NCBI GenBank assembly: GCA_963841425.1
Contig: CAWJCL010000005.1
Span: 240,869 to 304,868 of the forward strand
DNA from: DATEOR01 sp963841425
GTDB taxonomy: Bacteria; Actinomycetota; Thermoleophilia; Gaiellales; Gaiellaceae
Reading direction: 5' to 3'
DNA: 64,000 nucleotides
This document shows, in pieces, positions 1 to 7,927 of the stretch; position 1 is the stretch's first letter; each line of letters starts with the position of its first letter. The notes under the pieces were generated by a model. The model did not search any database and was not told where the DNA came from. It saw only the letters and a list, made by a program, of their open reading frames with translations. The translations under genes were made by a program, and so were the position numbers.

Positions 1-58
1 GGGCGGAAGCCGACGCCCTCCTCTCGGGTACGCCTCCCTCAGGGATATCACGGGCGAC

Positions 59-87
59 GGCAGGTCCCGACCCCGTGCGGACCTGCC
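59..87 (-). terminator. Hairpin behind the secreted protease gene
   Basis: A perfect 9-bp stem (GGCAGGTCC with GGACCTGCC) encloses an 11-nt loop about 15 nt beyond the protease stop codon. No T-run follows, so termination is inferred from position and stem strength. Confidence 0.5.
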
Positions 88-101
88 GCCGCCTGAAAGC
101 G

Positions 102-965
102 CTATGAGACCGTGAGGATGTTCACGTCGCCGACGGCGTTCGCGAGGATCCAGTCGATGACGTCCTGCTGGTCAACGCGGTAGGCGAAGCCGACGCCCGC
201 ACACTGTCCGTTGAGCACGAACGAGTTGACGCCGAGGATGACGTCTGTGTCGTCGTAGAGAATGGGCCCGCCGGAGTCCCCAAAGCACGACCCGCCGCGG
301 CCAGCGCCCGGGTTTGTGGACAGCTGGATATTGAAGCCAGCCGTATTCGTGTTATGCGTGCTGACGATGAATCCCTCGGCCATCAGCCGCTCGCGGTACG
401 AAAGAACAATAGGCTTCTCACCAGAGACGCCGTAACCGGAATACGTGATCTCGGTACCAACGGCCAGCTCGTCCACCGTCCCAGCCGCCGCAATGCTTGC
501 GTATTCATCGAGAACGATGGGGTCGTCGAGGATCAACATCCCGACGTCTCTGTTGTTCCCGTGCAAGTAGACGTTGCCGACGTAGCCGTACTCGATCAAT
601 GTGTGCGACTCGGCACACGGGTACGCGATCGAGTTCAGGCACTCGTATGGGTAGCCGGTGTTGGGATCTTCGGTGTCCGTAGATGCGTTGTAGAGACTCC
701 CGCCCTCCTGCGACGCCCACACGATCGCCGACACCGCGCCGCCTTTGGCATCCGTGCAATGCCCGGCCGTGAGGACGGTGTACTCGTTGAGCAAAGAGCC
801 AGAACAGCGCCACAGAAAGTCGCCATTCTGGTCGTAGAACGCAATCAGAACCACGTAGTCGTGCTCGAAGTCCTCCGTGAAGTTGCCGGTGACTGCGCCC
901 GCTGGCGCCGCGGTAACCGCGACTGCGCAAGCGGCGACCGCCAACAACATCAAGATTTTCTTCAA
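102..965 (-). CDS. Secreted trypsin-like serine protease (S1 family)
   Basis: A 287-residue protein with an N-terminal signal peptide (about residues 1-24, hydrophobic core then AGA). The chymotrypsin-fold triad is readable: His69 in TAGHC, Asp140 in NNRDVGMLIL, and Ser231 in GDSGGP. The mature enzyme of about 260 residues has no extra domain, so it is probably a free exoprotease. The start is TTG at 965, chosen because GGGGAGGGG lies about 7 nt upstream and the signal peptide begins there. Cysteines around His69 and Ser231 fit the family disulfides. Substrate is unknown. It stands alone: the next gene begins about 950 bp away. Confidence 0.88.
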   Translation of the reverse strand: MKKILMLLAVAACAVAVTAAPAGAVTGNFTEDFEHDYVVLIAFYDQNGDFLWRCSGSLLNEYTVLTAGHCTDAKGGAVSAIVWASQEGGSLYNASTDTEDPNTGYPYECLNSIAYPCAESHTLIEYGYVGNVYLHGNNRDVGMLILDDPIVLDEYASIAAAGTVDELAVGTEITYSGYGVSGEKPIVLSYRERLMAEGFIVSTHNTNTAGFNIQLSTNPGAGRGGSCFGDSGGPILYDDTDVILGVNSFVLNGQCAGVGFAYRVDQQDVIDWILANAVGDVNILTVS

Positions 966-1689
966 GGTCTGCCCCTCCCCGTCTTCGTTTGTGATCTCGG
1001 GAGCTTCTACAGCCCCGCGGAGTCATGCCCTTCGGTGCGGCGCCCAAAACGCAAAACTGGGCCGCGTTGAGGGGCGGCTTCGGCGATCGCCGGGTCGGAC
1101 ACTGCTTACGAACCGCAACGCGTCTTGGCGACCTGATCGTTCAAGCCGGGCTCTCTGACCGAGATGAGCCGTTGGTGGAGTTCACTCGGCATTTCCGCAA
1201 TGCCGCGGCGCACGGGACCGCTGGGAATTTCACCGCCGGGAGCCAAGACACCGAGCGGCCTGCAGGGATCTAATCTTGACTCGCGATCTGCAGGGGCGAC
1301 GAGCAACCTGGGAGACAGTCACCGCGAGGCGTTACGTCGAGTTTCTCGACGACATCAGCAATCACTTCCTGCCGGGTTCCGTTCCGCCTCGGCCGGGCGT
1401 GGTCGATCAGCACTGAAGCGCCTGCCCTGGTTCCCCGCGGCGCAAATGCTGGCGGTCGGGTAGCACTCAGTGCCAGATCCCTTGGTTATCAACCCCGGTC
1501 GGCCTACCCCCACACCCCTAGCGCCGCCAGGGCGCGCCACAGTGCGCAAGCAGGCACTCCCCGCCGTCAGATGATTGATGAGCCGAAGCCGGCCAGAATC
1601 GCAGGCAATGGCTTATAGCGGCGCAGGGGCAGTACCAGTGCTAGCGGTTACAGATCCCGCTGGTCCGTTGATCTCGACTTCTTTCCCTA
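966..1689. other. Gene-poor stretch, nothing recognised
   Basis: About 720 bp upstream of the protease. Open frames here are short and arginine/serine-rich and resemble no family I know. It presumably holds the protease promoter, but I could not pick out convincing elements. Confidence 0.4.
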
Positions 1690-1691
1690 GC

Positions 1692-1800
1692 CATCCGGAA
1701 AGCGCCTGCCCGCAAATTCATCCGCGCTCGATGAGCTCGACCCTGTAGCCGTCTGGGAAGAAGTCAATGTCGAGCTCAAAAGGAACGGTTGGGCGGACGC
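1692..1800 (-). repeat. VOC-gene tail repeat, copy upstream of the MmpL gene
   Basis: Read on the minus strand, 1727-1764 encodes FFPDGYRVELIERG and a stop, the typical C-terminus of a glyoxalase/VOC protein; the frame stays readable to about 1790 (PFELDID) before a TGA. Just beyond its stop (1692-1726) comes GCGCCTGCCCGCAAATTCATC, closely matching the inter-unit part of the tandem array at 4873-5032. It is either a relic of a VOC gene or a member of a small repeat family; no intact VOC gene is attached. Confidence 0.6.
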
Positions 1801-1917
1801 CTCACGCTGTGAGATTGGGTCCTTCCGGTGTCCTGATGAAACCCCGCGATTCGAGGATCGGCCCAGGAGCAACGCCCTTTGCGGCGATCCGGCAATCCGT
1901 ATGCTGGTCCTTGCCCC

Positions 1918-4857
1918 ATGGCTCGGTTGCTGTACCGACTCGGGCGGGTCGTCGCCGCGCATCCGTTCCTGGTGGTGGTCATCTGGATCACCGGAGCTGT
2001 ATGCCTGACCGCGTTCGTCAAGACGGTCGGCGCGGACACCGATAACAACCTGAACCTGCCCGGCACGGGCAGCCAACTCGCCACCGATCTCCTCGAGAAA
2101 GACTTCCCGCCGCAGCAGAACGGCAGCAACCCGATCATCTTCCACATCTCGCAGGGGAGCGTCGAGGACTCTGCGTACAAGAGCGGGATCAAGAGCTCCG
2201 CGAAGGCGATCAGGCAGATCCCATTCGTGCACAGCGCGGTAAGCCCGTACAGCCAGGAGGGCGGCGCCCAGGTCTCGAAAGACAAGAAGACCGCCTTCAT
2301 CTCGGTGCTGCTCGACGTCGCCTCGAACGACCTCACGACCGAGCAAGCCCAACGGGTGCTCGATGCTGCGGCCCCGGGCAAGCAGGCCGGCATGGAGGTG
2401 GCGGCCGGCGGATCGATCGGCTCCACGTTGTCTCCCGACGAATCGTCCACGAGCGACCTGATCGGGATCCTCGCCGCGATGGTGATCCTGACATTCACCT
2501 TCGGCACGGTCGTCGCCATGGGGATGCCCATCGGAACCGCAATCATCGGGCTGACGACTGCGCTGGCAGCGATCGGCCTGCTCGGCCACCTGACGTCCGT
2601 TCCTAGCATCGCCCACACGATCGCGACGATGATCGGCCTCGCGGTCGGGATCGACTACGCCCTCTTCCTCGTCACCCGCCACCTTGCGCAGATGCGCGAG
2701 GGCATCGAGATCCACGAGTCGGTCGCGCGCGCGGTCGGCACCGCCGGAACCGCAGTCGTGTTCGCAGGCTGCACCGTGGTCGTGGCCCTCGTCTCCCTGG
2801 CAGTGGCGGGCATCCCGCTCATCTCGGCCCTCGGCTACACCGCAGCGATGGCGGTCTCGACGGCCGTGCTTGCTGCCATCACCCTGCTTCCCGCACTGAT
2901 GTCGCTTGCGGGCGGCCACATCAACTCGATCTCCTTGCCGAAGTGGGTCCGCCCCTCCGACGACCCCGGCAAGAAGGGGCTGTGGGGTATGTGGTCGGGC
3001 TTCGTCGTTCGTCGCCCCTACATCCCGCTTGGGCTCGCTGCCTTGATCCTGGTGCCGCTGATCGTCCCCGTGTCCACCCTCCGCTTGGGACAGGAGGACA
3101 TCGGGCAGACCCCCAAGTCGACGATGGAGCGGCGCGCATACGACCTGATGGCGGCCGGGTTCGGTCCCGGATACAACGGCCCGTTGCTCATCGCGGCCGC
3201 GATCCACCCGATCGCCAAGGCCGATCCCTCCGTGATTGCCAAGGAGAACAAGCTGAAGGCTCTCCAGATGGAGCTGGACGCCGAGCAGAAGCAAGGCGAT
3301 CAGATGAAGGCCCAGCTCGAAGCCGGGCAGGCAAAGCTCGAGCGCCAGCAGGCGGCGCTCGAGCACCAGCAAGCAGTGCTGAACGCGCAAGCCAGCGAGC
3401 TGAGCAGCGAGCAGGCGACGCTCGAGAGCGAGGCCGCACAGCTCCAGGCCGAGCGGGATCAACTCGAGGCGCAAGCGAGAGCGCTCGCGGAACAGGCCCG
3501 GTCGCTCGCACGCCGTCTCATCGTCCTCCGGGCGAGGGAGCGGCGTATCGAGAGGTTGCTGGAGACGGTGACCAACCCGGCGCGGATTGAACGCTTGAAG
3601 CGCCGTCTGGCCCGTGTTCAGTCGACCGAGCACCAGACCGTCGCCGAGCTCAAGTCGGTGGGGAAGCGCGCTCGCCGGCTCGCCGCGCAGGCGCGCTCGC
3701 TCGAGGCCGAGGCCGCGACGCTCGAGCAGCAGAAGCAGTCCCTCCTGGCCCAGCAAGCGGCGTTGGAGGAGCAAGGCGCCGCGCTGCAAAAGCAGGCGGA
3801 TGCGCTCGAGGCAGAAGCGGCCGAACTTGAGCAGGAGAAGGCCCAGCTCCTTGCCCTACAAGCCAAGGCCAAAAAGCAGCAGAAACAGGCGAAGAAGCTC
3901 CACAACGAGCTGGTGAAGACGCTCACCAAGGCCGGCGGCGACGACCGCGCCACCGATCCGCGCCTGGTCAAGCTGCAGGATGCGCTGACCAGCACGCAAG
4001 GCGACGTGCTGGTCTCGCCGCCCCGGCTCAACAAGGAAGGAGGCGCGGCCGTCTACACCGTGATCGCGAGCACGGCGCCTGCCGACCCGGCGACCGCGAG
4101 TCTCGTGAAGAAGCTGCGCTCGAGCGTGATCCCTCCGAACACCGGTAATGGGGTGGTCGCCTTCGTCGGGGGATCGACGGCGAGCAACGTCGATCTCGCC
4201 GCCGAGATCTCCAAGCGCCTGCCGCTGGTCATCCTCACGATTCTCTTGCTCAGCATGCTCGTGCTGCTAGTCGCTTTCCATTCGTTCCTCATCCCGCTCC
4301 AGGCGGCGATCACCAATCTGCTGACTGCACTCGCCGCGTTCGGGATCGTGACCGTCGTCTTCCAGTGGGGCTGGGGCATCGGCGCGGTCGGCATCGACAC
4401 GACGGCCAGCTCCGTCCCCATAGCGAGCTATGTGCCGCTGATGATGTTCGCGGTGCTCTTCGGCCTCAGCATGGACTACCAGGTCTTCCTACTGTCGTCC
4501 ATCAACCACCACCGCGCGGAAGGCGTGGATGATCGCTCAGCCGTCGGCCTCGGCTTGCGCACAAGCGCCCGGGTCATCTCGGCCGCCGCGCTGATCATGA
4601 TCGCGGTCTTCGCGAGCTTCATCTTGAACGGCGACCCGGTCGTGAAGCAGTTCGGCGTCGGCCTTTCGAGCGCGGTCGCCCTAGCGGCCACGATGGTGCT
4701 GATGCTCGTACCGGCGGTGCTCATCTTCATGGGCAAAGGGGCTTGGTGGTTTCCACATGCACTCGGTCGCTTCGTTCCGCGCATCGACGTCGAGGGAGCC
4801 GGGCTCGACGAGGAACCCGCTCAAACCGGACGGGTGGCTGGTCGCACCGCCACGTAG
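1918..4857 (+). CDS. MmpL/RND-family exporter with a long coiled-coil loop
   Basis: A 979-residue membrane transporter of the MMPL family, proton-driven exporters of lipids or other hydrophobic molecules. TM1 lies near residues 15-38. The first helix bundle starts near residue 178 and holds GIDYALFLV; TM7 follows (ALILVPLIVPVS). The second bundle starts near residue 764 and holds SMDYQVFLLSS. The Asp-Tyr pairs match the proton-relay positions of the family. Between TM7 and TM8, residues about 440-665 form a Gln/Glu/Ala/Leu-rich heptad coiled coil, as known in mycobacterial MmpL4/5. The ATG at 1918 begins right before the basic/TM1 segment; an upstream ATG at 1879 adds 13 unlikely residues. 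The neighbouring acetyl- and glycosyltransferases suggest a glycolipid cargo, but that is inference. Confidence 0.9.
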   Translation: MARLLYRLGRVVAAHPFLVVVIWITGAVCLTAFVKTVGADTDNNLNLPGTGSQLATDLLEKDFPPQQNGSNPIIFHISQGSVEDSAYKSGIKSSAKAIRQIPFVHSAVSPYSQEGGAQVSKDKKTAFISVLLDVASNDLTTEQAQRVLDAAAPGKQAGMEVAAGGSIGSTLSPDESSTSDLIGILAAMVILTFTFGTVVAMGMPIGTAIIGLTTALAAIGLLGHLTSVPSIAHTIATMIGLAVGIDYALFLVTRHLAQMREGIEIHESVARAVGTAGTAVVFAGCTVVVALVSLAVAGIPLISALGYTAAMAVSTAVLAAITLLPALMSLAGGHINSISLPKWVRPSDDPGKKGLWGMWSGFVVRRPYIPLGLAALILVPLIVPVSTLRLGQEDIGQTPKSTMERRAYDLMAAGFGPGYNGPLLIAAAIHPIAKADPSVIAKENKLKALQMELDAEQKQGDQMKAQLEAGQAKLERQQAALEHQQAVLNAQASELSSEQATLESEAAQLQAERDQLEAQARALAEQARSLARRLIVLRARERRIERLLETVTNPARIERLKRRLARVQSTEHQTVAELKSVGKRARRLAAQARSLEAEAATLEQQKQSLLAQQAALEEQGAALQKQADALEAEAAELEQEKAQLLALQAKAKKQQKQAKKLHNELVKTLTKAGGDDRATDPRLVKLQDALTSTQGDVLVSPPRLNKEGGAAVYTVIASTAPADPATASLVKKLRSSVIPPNTGNGVVAFVGGSTASNVDLAAEISKRLPLVILTILLLSMLVLLVAFHSFLIPLQAAITNLLTALAAFGIVTVVFQWGWGIGAVGIDTTASSVPIASYVPLMMFAVLFGLSMDYQVFLLSSINHHRAEGVDDRSAVGLGLRTSARVISAAALIMIAVFASFILNGDPVVKQFGVGLSSAVALAATMVLMLVPAVLIFMGKGAWWFPHALGRFVPRIDVEGAGLDEEPAQTGRVAGRTAT

Positions 4858-4872
4858 CGAGTCACTTCAGCC

Positions 4873-5032
4873 GCTCGATCAGTTCAATCCTGTAGCCGTC
4901 CGGAAAGCGCGTGCGCGCAAACTCATCCACGCTCGATGAGTTCCACCCTGTAGCCGTCCGGAAAGCGCGTGCGCGCAAACTCATCCGCTCTCGATGAGCT
5001 CGACCCTGTAGCCGTCAGGAAAGCGTACTTTC
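4873..5032. repeat. Three tandem 58-bp units derived from a VOC gene 3' end
   Basis: Units start near 4873, 4931 and 4989 with exact 58-bp periodicity. Each carries GATGAG(C/T)TC-x-ACCCTGTAGCCGTC followed by GGAAAGCGCGTGCGCGCAAACTCATCC (last unit diverges after GGAAAGCG). On the minus strand each encodes RFPDGYR(V/I)ELIE, a VOC C-terminus, but 58 is not a multiple of three, so the array is not one reading frame. There are no unique spacers, so it is not CRISPR. The third unit overlaps the stop of the lipocalin-like gene. Confidence 0.75.
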
Positions 5033-5488
5033 GTGAGCCGACCGCTCCCATACGAGGCGAGCTCGCTGCTCGATTCCCTTGATAACGGTGGGCGGCGCTG
5101 CCAACGTCAGTCGAGCTCCGTTCAACTCGACGTACCGTTTCTGATCCTGCCCGCTCCAGTTCGGAAAGAGGCTCAGCTCGACGTGATGGGTCACAACGTC
5201 CTCACGGTACTCGTACCGGCCGCAATAGGAGAGATAGCTCTCTGCGGCCTGTTCCTTCTCCCTGTCCGTGCCGCCAAGAAGGTCACCGGCCCCGAACGGC
5301 TGCCGCCCGGCGCGCGCGAGCGAGACGGACATGTGGCCGTCATCCATGTACATCAGTAGGCCGACGGCGTCCTCTCCGAACGGATAGTCGATGCTTCCAT
5401 CGGCCGCCTCCGTCTCGCAGGAGACCAGCCGCCAGCTTCCCAGCAGGGGATTTGCGAAACCGCCCACGTCGCCAGCGATTCTAGGCAT
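5015..5488 (-). CDS. Lipocalin-like domain protein (Lipocalin_5 type)
   Basis: A 157-residue protein with the hallmarks of the small lipocalin-like family: NPLLGSWRLVSCE near the N-terminus, YPFGEDAVGLLMYMDDGHMS, a YLSYCGRYEY segment, HHVELSLFPNWSGQDQ, and LVWER near the end. No catalytic motif; these are presumed beta-barrel binding proteins of unknown ligand. ATG at 5488 puts the first motif at the usual distance; a longer frame to 5764 exists but adds low-complexity sequence. The last few residues (SAHESTLS) run into the VOC-tail repeat in a different frame, so the natural C-terminus may have been replaced when the repeat arrived. Confidence 0.75.
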   Translation of the reverse strand: MPRIAGDVGGFANPLLGSWRLVSCETEAADGSIDYPFGEDAVGLLMYMDDGHMSVSLARAGRQPFGAGDLLGGTDREKEQAAESYLSYCGRYEYREDVVTHHVELSLFPNWSGQDQKRYVELNGARLTLAAPPTVIKGIEQRARLVWERSAHESTLS

Positions 5489-5540
5489 CTGCAGCCCCGG
5501 GGCGAGCCATGTGGTCTCGATGGGCTCCACGCTGCAGCCC

Positions 5541-5600
5541 TTGGCGCGTGCGCGCAAATCCATCCCGATCCACGAGCTCAAAGGCTGAGCCGTCTGACCA
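5541..5600. repeat. Diverged copy of the VOC-tail repeat
   Basis: GCGCGTGCGCGCAAA is identical to the array at 4873-5032 and is followed by (C)CATCC, GAGCTC and AGCCGTC in the same order and at similar spacing. It lies between the lipocalin-like gene and the acetyltransferase. Homology is by eye and weaker than between the three tandem units. Confidence 0.4.
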
Positions 5601-5732
5601 ACGGCCTGCCGGAAGTCGTGCCGGCCAGCGGGGCGCGCCACCGGCAGTCGACCAAAGCCCGGGAAGAGCATGAAACACGGCAATTCGCCAGAATCCCGTC
5701 GGCTGGCGAGTCGGAAACCGAGGGAGCCTTCG

Positions 5733-6182
5733 ATGATGATCACAGAGCGTTCGAAGCGTGTCATCCCCTTCCGTCCAGAAGACGCGAAGGGGGTCGGCGA
5801 CGGCTGCTTCTATCTCGACCTGATCGTCTGGCTGAACGGCGATCGGATCGAGCTCGGCGAACGGGTGGGCTTCAACTATGGGTGCTACGTGAACGGTTAC
5901 GGTGGCCTTCGAATCGGCGACCGGACGATTGTCGGCCCGTACGCGATGATCCACACGGCCAATCACGAGTTCTCGCTCGAGCGCCCGATTGTCGATCAGG
6001 GCTGGACGGAGAGACCGGTCGAGATCGGCGCTGACTGCTGGATCGGGATGGGAGTCTGCATCCTGCCGGGGGCGCGCCTCGGCGACGGGTGTGTCGTCGG
6101 GGGTGGAAGCGTCGTCGCCGGTGAACTCCAGTCGAACTGCATCGCGGTCGGCAACCCGGCGCGTGCCATCAAGAGCCGCTGA
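5733..6182 (+). CDS. Hexapeptide-repeat acyltransferase
   Basis: A 149-residue left-handed beta-helix protein of the LbH/maltose O-acetyltransferase type: turns IELGERVGFNYGCYVNGYGG and LRIGDRTIVGPYAMIHTANH, then VEIGADCWIGMGVCILPGAR, LGDGCVVGGGSVV and the typical end IAVGNPARAI. His in HTANHEF is the likely catalytic base. Probably O-acetylates a sugar or lipid sugar. ATG at 5733 is preceded by AGGGAG at 7 nt; an upstream ATG at 5670 lacks this. The stop overlaps the start of the next gene by one base (TGATG), so both are co-translated and likely act on the same glycan. Confidence 0.82.
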   Translation: MMITERSKRVIPFRPEDAKGVGDGCFYLDLIVWLNGDRIELGERVGFNYGCYVNGYGGLRIGDRTIVGPYAMIHTANHEFSLERPIVDQGWTERPVEIGADCWIGMGVCILPGARLGDGCVVGGGSVVAGELQSNCIAVGNPARAIKSR

Positions 6183-7258
6183 TGCGCATCCTCTTCCTGC
6201 AGCAGCAGCCCTGCATGCGGGCGCTCAAGTACGCCGCCGCCCTGCGCTCGGCATTCCCGCGAATCCAGCTCGGATTCGCGTACCAAGGCAAGACTTTTAC
6301 TGGCTTGTACGGCTCGGGCGACGAACTTTTCGAGCGCTGGTGGAACCTCGGCTCGGAGCCGATCCAGGCGCTCAAGCGAGCTCGGGAAGAGTTTCGGCCC
6401 AACCTCATCCACAGTCACAACCTCCCGGACTCGTTGACCGCGATCGCGCTCGAGCTCTTTGCCGGACGCGTTCCGGTCATCCACGACGTCCACGACCTCC
6501 AAAGCCTCAGACAAACGCCCTACGAGCACGGTTTCCCCGAGCCCCTCGAGGCGCTCGCCCTCGAGCGGCTCGCAATCGAGGAGTGCTCCGCACTCGTGGT
6601 GGTTTCGGACGAACTCTTAGAGGTGGTCCAGGGCAGGTACGACGCGAAAGCCCCAGCGCTCGTCCTTCCAAACTACGCGTTACGGCGCGACCTGCCGCCA
6701 ATGTTGCCGCCCGCGGAGCGCCGAAACGGCCATCCTCCGCGTCTGGTCTACCAGGGGACCCTTTCGACAAATGGCGGTCACTATGACCTGCGCGAGATCT
6801 TTTGCTCGATCGTCGGCCAGGGAGTCTCGCTCGATATCTATCCGTCGCGCGCAGTGCCCACGTACGCCGAGCTCGCGGTCGAACTGGACGGCTTGCGCAT
6901 CCACCGGACTCTTCCGCCCTCGCGGCTGCTGGCCGCGCTGCCAGGATACGACTTCGGCTGGGCCGGCTTCAACTCCACCCTGAACGGAGCCCACCTCGAC
7001 ACGTGCCTTCCGAATAAGGCATACGAGTATGTTGGCTGCGGCCTGCCGATCCTGACGCTGCGCCATCGTGCCCTCGCACGACTGGTGGGTGAGGAGCGCC
7101 TAGGCCTGAGTCTGGCGAGTCTCGACGATCTGCTCGGGCAGCTAACGGCGATGGATATGGTCGAACTCCGAAGCCGAATCGCAGCCGTGCGCCTGGAGCT
7201 CACCATGGAGTCGAAGATCCAGAGGCTTGCCGAGTTGTACGAGATGATCGCCGCCTAG
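6182..7258 (+). CDS. Glycosyltransferase, GT4-like
   Basis: A 358-residue cytoplasmic glycosyltransferase. The N-terminal Rossmann domain starts MRILFLQQQP and includes PNLIHSHNLPDS and VIHDVHDLQSLR, typical of GT-B enzymes. The C-terminal domain has LVYQGTLS near residue 183, and PNKAYEYVGCGLPIL, the family 4 nucleotide-sugar motif (ExxxxGxP-like), near residue 280. It lacks the classic full E-x7-E, so it is a divergent member. It is translationally coupled to the acetyltransferase. A role in surface glycan or glycolipid building, with MmpL as exporter, is plausible but inferred. Confidence 0.8.
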   Translation: MRILFLQQQPCMRALKYAAALRSAFPRIQLGFAYQGKTFTGLYGSGDELFERWWNLGSEPIQALKRAREEFRPNLIHSHNLPDSLTAIALELFAGRVPVIHDVHDLQSLRQTPYEHGFPEPLEALALERLAIEECSALVVVSDELLEVVQGRYDAKAPALVLPNYALRRDLPPMLPPAERRNGHPPRLVYQGTLSTNGGHYDLREIFCSIVGQGVSLDIYPSRAVPTYAELAVELDGLRIHRTLPPSRLLAALPGYDFGWAGFNSTLNGAHLDTCLPNKAYEYVGCGLPILTLRHRALARLVGEERLGLSLASLDDLLGQLTAMDMVELRSRIAAVRLELTMESKIQRLAELYEMIAA

Positions 7259-7285
7259 CGCGGATTCCGGGTTCGCGCCAGAGTC

Positions 7286-7777
7286 TCAGCGCCGCACGGT
7301 TGGCTTCGAGGTCGGCGGTCCCCCGAGCCGTTCAACCCCTTTTCCTGGGTTGTCTTCTGCCTGCATTGATTCGTGGTCGACATGCTCGAGGCTCCTGAGC
7401 CGACCATCGATCGTCCCGAGTAGCGCGATGATCTCGTCCTCCTTCGACTCGAGCGCGTGCTCCTCGTCCTCCCACCTCCTGGAGCACGACTACTGAGGCG
7501 ACGACCGCCATGACGACCGCGAAAAGCGCAGCGCCGGAGAACATGAGCGCGAGACCGATTCCTCGGCCGGCCGCAGACTCGGGGGCGAAATCGCCGTAGC
7601 CGACAGTCGTTACGGTCGCGGCCGCCCACCAGACGCCGGTAACGGCGAACCGTATTCGTCTGGCTCGACGAGCCACACGACGATCCCTGCGGTTGAGGCG
7701 AGAATCGCCGTGACCACGGCCGCACCGCACAGCGCCTATTGCGCGACAAGCCGGCGAAAGAAGAGCACGAGCGCCAT
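7286..7777 (-). pseudogene. Decayed two-TM potassium channel gene
   Basis: Read on the minus strand from an ATG at 7777, the gene meets a TAG at codon 14 (7736-7738), continues in frame as a first TM helix (ALCGAAVVTAILAS...VVWLVEPDE), then shifts frame near 7650 into the pore helix and selectivity filter (WWAAATVTTVGYGDF) and second TM helix. It shifts back near 7480 into the usual charged C-terminal tail (EEHALESKEDEII) and ends at TGA 7286-7288. The outer frames agree, so the two shifts compensate. One nonsense codon plus two frameshifts in under 500 bp argue for true decay, not sequencing error. It lies beside trkH/trkA. Confidence 0.8.
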
Positions 7778-7927
7778 GCGTCTGGGCCTTCGTCCCTGAT
7801 TCCATCGATCCACGTGCCGCTTGCAATCCGAGAGTGCCCGATCCGGTTTGCGGATTAGTACGTCTCCATAGGATCCCACGTGACCGGACGTGACCGGCGC
7901 GAAGCGCTGAGGCCGGGTTCGCCCTGT

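Noticed and set aside
1687..3789. 700-codon minus-strand open frame
   Set aside because: Lies opposite the MmpL gene and is low-complexity Arg/Leu/Asp-rich; a shadow of high-GC coding sequence.
4873..5032. Regular 58-bp repeats as a CRISPR array
   Set aside because: Units abut without unique spacers and derive from a gene end; there are no cas genes in the window.
7286..7777. Programmed frameshifting in the channel gene
   Set aside because: No slippery site and there is an additional early TAG; decay explains all three lesions.
7878..7898. Tandem ACGTGACCGG repeats as an operator
   Set aside because: Two 10-bp copies lie between gene 3' ends, not in a promoter region, and could arise by chance.
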